10,423 bases of DNA from Irineochytrium annulatum (taxonomy: Eukaryota > Chytridiomycota > Chytridiomycetes > Chytridiales > Chytridiaceae): contig JADGJL010001080.1 in NCBI GenBank assembly GCA_027600665.1, positions 1-10,423 on the forward strand, written 5' to 3'. A program made the translations under genes and the position numbers. Below the pieces are notes generated by a model. That model saw only the letters and a list, made by a program, of their open reading frames with translations, searched no databases and had not been told where the DNA came from. Positions 6,892 through 10,423 of this stretch are shown piece by piece; the first letter of the stretch is position 1, and every line of letters starts with the position of its first letter.

Positions 6892-9800
6892 CTACAACTT
6901 TCCGAACTTCTGCGCGTAAGCCTGCACTTTCGCCTCGGACGCTTGAAGTTTCGACTTCAGCGCCTCCAACTCGCCGGGCTGGCCGCCGTCCATGGTCATG
7001 CTAACCGCCGCCTTCGACGATTGGTTGGGAGCAATCCTGGCTGAAGATTGGTTGGTAATGCCACTCGACGAGGTTGTCATCAAGCCCGTCAGGGTAGACG
7101 GGTCGGCGACCTCGTGCCTTGCGACTGAGATAATCTTCGGCATGCTGATGAAACAGCGTTTAGCAAAGCATCTTTGTGATTCAACTTGTTCTAAAAACGG
7201 ATAGGTGGGCAATCTACTTACAACATCATGGCGATAACACCGCCCTGGGTGATGGTAATCATGAGCGCCTCCATAATGAAGATGATGTCCGGGTCGTGGA
7301 CGGCAAAGTTGGTGACGGCGCTCAGGACGACGCCGATGACGACCCTGTGATTATCCTATTGTTAAGTTTTCCCCATATCTATGCGACTGCTTATAAGCAG
7401 TTTCTTCTTACCAGTTGTAGGTCGCCATAGAAATCCACTTAGACTCGTTGAAGGCGCTCGGCGTATTCCGGATGAGGTAGGTCAAGCCAGCGCCGAGAGC
7501 AAGCGTGAAGACCATGGCGCCGAGGCAGACATAGCTGCAAAGGTAACAACGTTAGCAAGGGTTTCACCAGCTATATAGCTCTGGCCTGAACCCACTCACT
7601 TGTACGTCTGGAAGTTGCAGTGCGGCGTCTCGAAGATCCCAACGACGTTGTTCATTTCATCGATCTGGACGGTCTGGTCGAGGGCAAGGATGGGCCTTTG
7701 ACTCGGGATGAGCGTGTAGATGATAAGGATGGTGCACCAGATTGCGATGATGCAGAGGAAGAAGCCGAACATGATGCCATCCTTCAAGGGAGCTCCCTTC
7801 CGCTTCTTGGACGAAAAGATAGCGTGGATACGATAGGTCTGAGGAACAAAATTAGTGATCAACAACCGGGGTGATTACGCAGTCAAGTCCATTTCTTACC
7901 TTAACGAGGAGCGCGCCAAACACGAACGAGAAGCCGAGGTACTTCAACCAGACGTAGATGATGCAGGAGGCGCCCGTCATCGGGTACTACAGTGCAAACA
8001 TTAGCTTTGCTTCTGGCATTTGAAGAGACGATCTGCATACCTGAGAGAACAAGAAGATCGAAACGTAGGAGATGAGCGCGCCGCACGAGATCAGGCCCAA
8101 GAACACCGGGCTCGAGGCCTTGAAGATCTTTTCCTTTATGTGGAGGACCATGTATGCCGTGCAGAACAGCGTCATGAGCGCGCAGAGCGCGATAACGCCG
8201 TCGAAGGCGTATCGCACGGCCATGTTGGCGGCAAATTTGGTGACGGGGATAGGCGGCGCAACAGGAGGGGACGTCAGGTTGCCGAAGAAGCGAATGTCGG
8301 TAGAGCCCATGACGACGCTGCGGTTGCTGGAAAACCACCAGCCAACGGGGACGGGTACTACGCCACTGCCTGGCGTGATCTGGGTATCATAGTGTTAATA
8401 ATATAAATTGTTTGCGAAATGTAATAATCGAACCTGCAAGTTGGTCACAAAAGTGTTTGGCATAACGTCGCCGTCTAAAAGTGGGTGTAAGGCGTAAGCA
8501 ACGGGATGAAAGTGAAGGCGGCTGATACTGACTTTTGTCAAATTTGTACGGTGTGTTCCAGAAGTCAGGGATCTGTGGTGCGTTCATCATGTTGGCGATG
8601 TTCCCGCCAGTCTTGGTGAGAGACTTCTTGTTCAAGATGTCGTCGATCGACAGGGTGCCGTTCTTCATCCACTGCATGGTTCATATCCGTTTAGCCACCG
8701 ACAAAAAGATGAAAGAAGTGCGAATTGCCATACATAATCAAGGGACTTGACGATGACGTCGATGCACTGATGCGGTGCATAGTATTGGTTGCTGTTCCAC
8801 GCGTCCGATACCTTGGCACCCGTGGCTTTGTAGAACGTGTTCAAGTATCTAACATGCCATAGGTCAAACCTCCCTCTTGCTAGTAGCAACAATATACATC
8901 TTTCATAACCTACCCAGTGGCGTAGTTCGTTCCTTTGTAGCAGGAGACGGAGCCTGGCAAGGTGAGGTTGCAAAGATTCTGCGTCGAGTTTGTCTCCAAA
9001 ATTGGCTTCCCGTCGGCATCCTGCAGACTCATCCACCATTTGTAAATTTCTGCGGACAGCGGCGTCTCGTTTGGCCCCGGCGTCCATGGCATGACGACGA
9101 AAAGTCCCTCCATGTGCGAAAGCACCTGACGCTGGGCCGGGGTGGTGAAGAAGTTGTAGGAGAAGCCGTACGACACGACCAGATACTTGCCGTCAAAGGC
9201 ACCGGCGTTGTACAAGCTCGTAGACAGGTTCGGGGAGTCGGTATAGACGATCATGAGGATAGTGACGGACTTGCCCTTGAGGAGGGTCTCAACATAGGAC
9301 GAGTAGTCTGTCAGACCGGGCGGAAATTGAACCAGGGCCTTCACGGAGATGTTGTGACTTGCAAGGTCAGAGGAAACGGTGGCCATGGCGTCCGATCCGA
9401 ATCTGCGTTAGGTGCTAGGGTCAGCGTGGAGTTACACGTAGAATAGGGTAAGGAGAGCGACGTACTCGTCGTTAGAGCTGATAATGAGAACGTCCGATCT
9501 GTTGTAGTAGAGGAGGAGATCAATGACGCCCTGCGCCGCATAATAGGACGCGACGGCTGCGGACGAAGGAAGAGTAGAGTCAGCGGGAGACTCATTCGCT
9601 ATGATAACTCACTCGTTCGAAATGAGTACGGATAGTCGGCCTTCCTGGCGAGGTCCATTGTCGCAGAAAGGGGCAAGCAATGCAGCATGTTCTTCGTGGC
9701 CGCAGCGAGCGCCACGACGACGGAGTTCTTGCTAGAGGCTTCGCCGATGACGGCTACGGCGCCTTCGTCGGAAGCAGCGAGCGTCGACAGCAGGGACTGT

Positions 9801-10303
9801 CCGCGATCGTACACCGTGTTCTTCATGATCAGCTCCAGCTTCAAGCCAGGTAAAATGCTGTCAGGAGGCCAACGTTAGACGCGATATTGAAGTACAGCGA
9901 GCGGGAACGTACCTGTCATCCGCGTTCACGTTGTTGATGTAGCGGAGGACTACGTCCCAGGCAATGTAAGCGAACGGGTTGAGGCCGAGGTTAAGCGGCA
10001 TTGAAATAGCTGAAAGGTCGAATGGGTAGACGAAAGCGATCTATTGCGACAACGAGTCAGACTTCACGCGTGCAGTGCAGAGCCTGCGTCCTGGGGTCTT
10101 TACCTTCGCGGTCCGGTTCTTGTGCGGCGATGCCACCGGGATCGGCTCGGTCATCGCCGTGCCGATCAACGTGAGGCTCAGGAGACATGCCAGCAGGCCT
10201 GCGCAAATTGTTAGCGAACGACGGGTCTCGGGCGTAGGGGAGGAGGAGGTGAGGCCGATGAGCTCAAACTACTCCGAGCGCAACTCTGGGTGGCCATGAC
10301 CAT
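6892..10303 (-). CDS. Class C GPCR of GABA-B type (complete, 15 exons)
   Basis: Minus-strand exons: 10303-10273, 10198-10104, 10040-9913, 9857-9613, 9556-9466, 9402-8914, 8848-8734, 8671-8533, 8474-8434, 8379-8041, 7986-7900, 7838-7600, 7534-7412, 7344-7222, 7144-6892. All 14 introns (54-77 nt) are GT-AG and keep frame, giving 845 residues. Residues 1-25 are a signal peptide (core LLACLLSLTLIGTA). Residues 42 to about 445 form a periplasmic-binding-like Venus-flytrap domain (KIAFVYPFDLS, AVIGEASSKNSVVVALAAA, SNDEFGSDAM, HQCIDVIV, FDKNGDVMP). No Cys-rich domain lies between it and the 7TM, as in GABA-B receptors. TM1 is about 516-538, and TM2 carries KASSPVFLGLISCGALISY. Cys579 and Cys674 fit the TM3-ECL2 disulfide. 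NESKWISMATYN (TM5-TM6) and FMPK after TM7 are class C hallmarks. A coiled coil ends the tail (821-845). The start is the first of two in-frame ATGs (10303 and 10297). The ligand is unknown. Confidence 0.92.
7133..8208 (-). other. Seven-transmembrane core of the class C GPCR
   Basis: Six exons carry TM1 (about 516-538), TM2 (549-569), TM3 (572-598, YPMTGASC to FGALLVK), TM4 (621-643), TM5 (682-703), TM6 (722-737) and TM7 (741-763). Introns fall close to helix boundaries: between TM2 and TM3, after TM3, before TM5, before TM6 and after TM7. The second extracellular loop is long (about 644-680) and carries Cys674. Short loops with KASSP and KTYRIHAIF match the class C family. Confidence 0.88.
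7386..7401. repeat. Perfect 16-bp palindrome inside a GPCR intron
   Basis: ACTGCTTATAAGCAGT equals its own reverse complement. It lies in the intron 7345-7411, starting ten bases after the 5' splice site (GTAAGA, minus strand). It could fold as a tight hairpin in the pre-mRNA or be a protein-binding site; chance is also possible. Confidence 0.5.
10154..10303 (-). other. Signal peptide of the class C GPCR, split by a 74-nt intron
   Basis: Exon 1 encodes MVMATQSCAR plus one base. The intron 10199-10272 has donor GTAGTT and acceptor TTTGCGCAG preceded by CTAAC. Exon 2 continues S-LLACLLSLTLIGTA. Without this splice the first frame ends at a TAA and the hydrophobic core has no start codon. Cleavage near residue 25 is an estimate. 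Confidence 0.8.
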
Positions 10304-10423
10304 TCCCGTCCTTCTTATCGCCCAGTAGGCAAGCCGTCGCGCTCCTCGCAGCGCGTTCGCAGCTGGTGGGAACAGTGTCTTGAGGGGAACGAGGGCCGCT
10401 GACGAACGGCGAGGAACAAGGGG
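10304..10423 (-). other. 5' flank of the class C GPCR gene
   Basis: This 120-nt stretch runs from the GPCR start codon to the right edge. It would contain the 5' untranslated region and perhaps part of the promoter. No TATA-like element, uORF of note or other gene was recognised. Confidence 0.4.

Noticed and set aside
8877..9446. Open plus-strand frame of 189 codons
   Set aside because: It is antisense to the Venus-flytrap domain exons of the GPCR, which are supported by motif matches and in-phase splice sites. It shows no recognisable protein pattern.
6892..10303. GPCR as a decayed pseudogene with many stops
   Set aside because: Every apparent stop lies in or at the edge of a GT-AG intron of 54-77 nt, and all 14 junctions restore frame and class C motifs.
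1..10423. CRISPR arrays, insertion sequences, rRNA or tRNA genes
   Set aside because: No regular spaced repeats, transposase-like frames or tRNA box patterns were found, and the spliced gene structures are eukaryotic.

Overview
The window reads as nuclear DNA of an early-diverging fungus, most likely a chytrid. Every gene is cut by short GT-AG introns: 24 are inferred here, 43 to 77 nt long, many with CTAAC- or CTGAC-like branch sites before the acceptor. Coding third positions are GC-rich. The gene content also fits: a GABA-B-type class C GPCR, a pecanex-4-like membrane protein and plant-like LRR surface proteins with a DC...CC...C N-cap are known from zoosporic fungi and largely absent from yeasts and moulds. 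There is no sign of bacterial operons, CRISPR, IS elements or rRNA/tRNA genes. All gene models were spliced by hand from the sequence; exon phases agree at every junction.

Layout, left to right. (1) 1-1775, minus: N-terminal 557 residues of a polytopic membrane protein matching pecanex-like protein 4 (3 exons visible, C-terminus off the left edge). (2) 1776-2494: intergenic, with one strong imperfect inverted repeat. (3) 2495-4743, minus: a single-pass protein with a Cys-rich ectodomain, a TM segment, a cytosolic SAM domain and a C-terminal PPPY motif. (4) 4526-6154, plus: an LRR ectodomain, a TM segment, a SAM domain and a C-terminal PPPY motif. Genes 3 and 4 are head-to-head, and their 5' ends appear to overlap in antisense. 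(5) 6155-6891: AT-richer convergent intergenic region with no gene seen. (6) 6892-10303, minus: a complete 15-exon, 845-residue class C GPCR with signal peptide, Venus-flytrap domain, 7TM and C-terminal coiled coil.

How they may work together (inference): three neighbouring genes encode cell-surface sensors. The two single-pass proteins share one intracellular plan (TM, linker, SAM with a phase-1 intron at the same SAM position, short tail ending in PPPYQP) but carry unrelated ectodomains. This looks like a modular receptor family in which the outside is swapped while the signalling end is kept. SAM domains oligomerise or bind other SAM proteins (in fungi, the Ste11/Ste50 MAPK module is a known SAM partner system), and PPxY motifs bind WW domains such as those of Rsp5/Nedd4 ubiquitin ligases. 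This pair is the most interesting content of the window.
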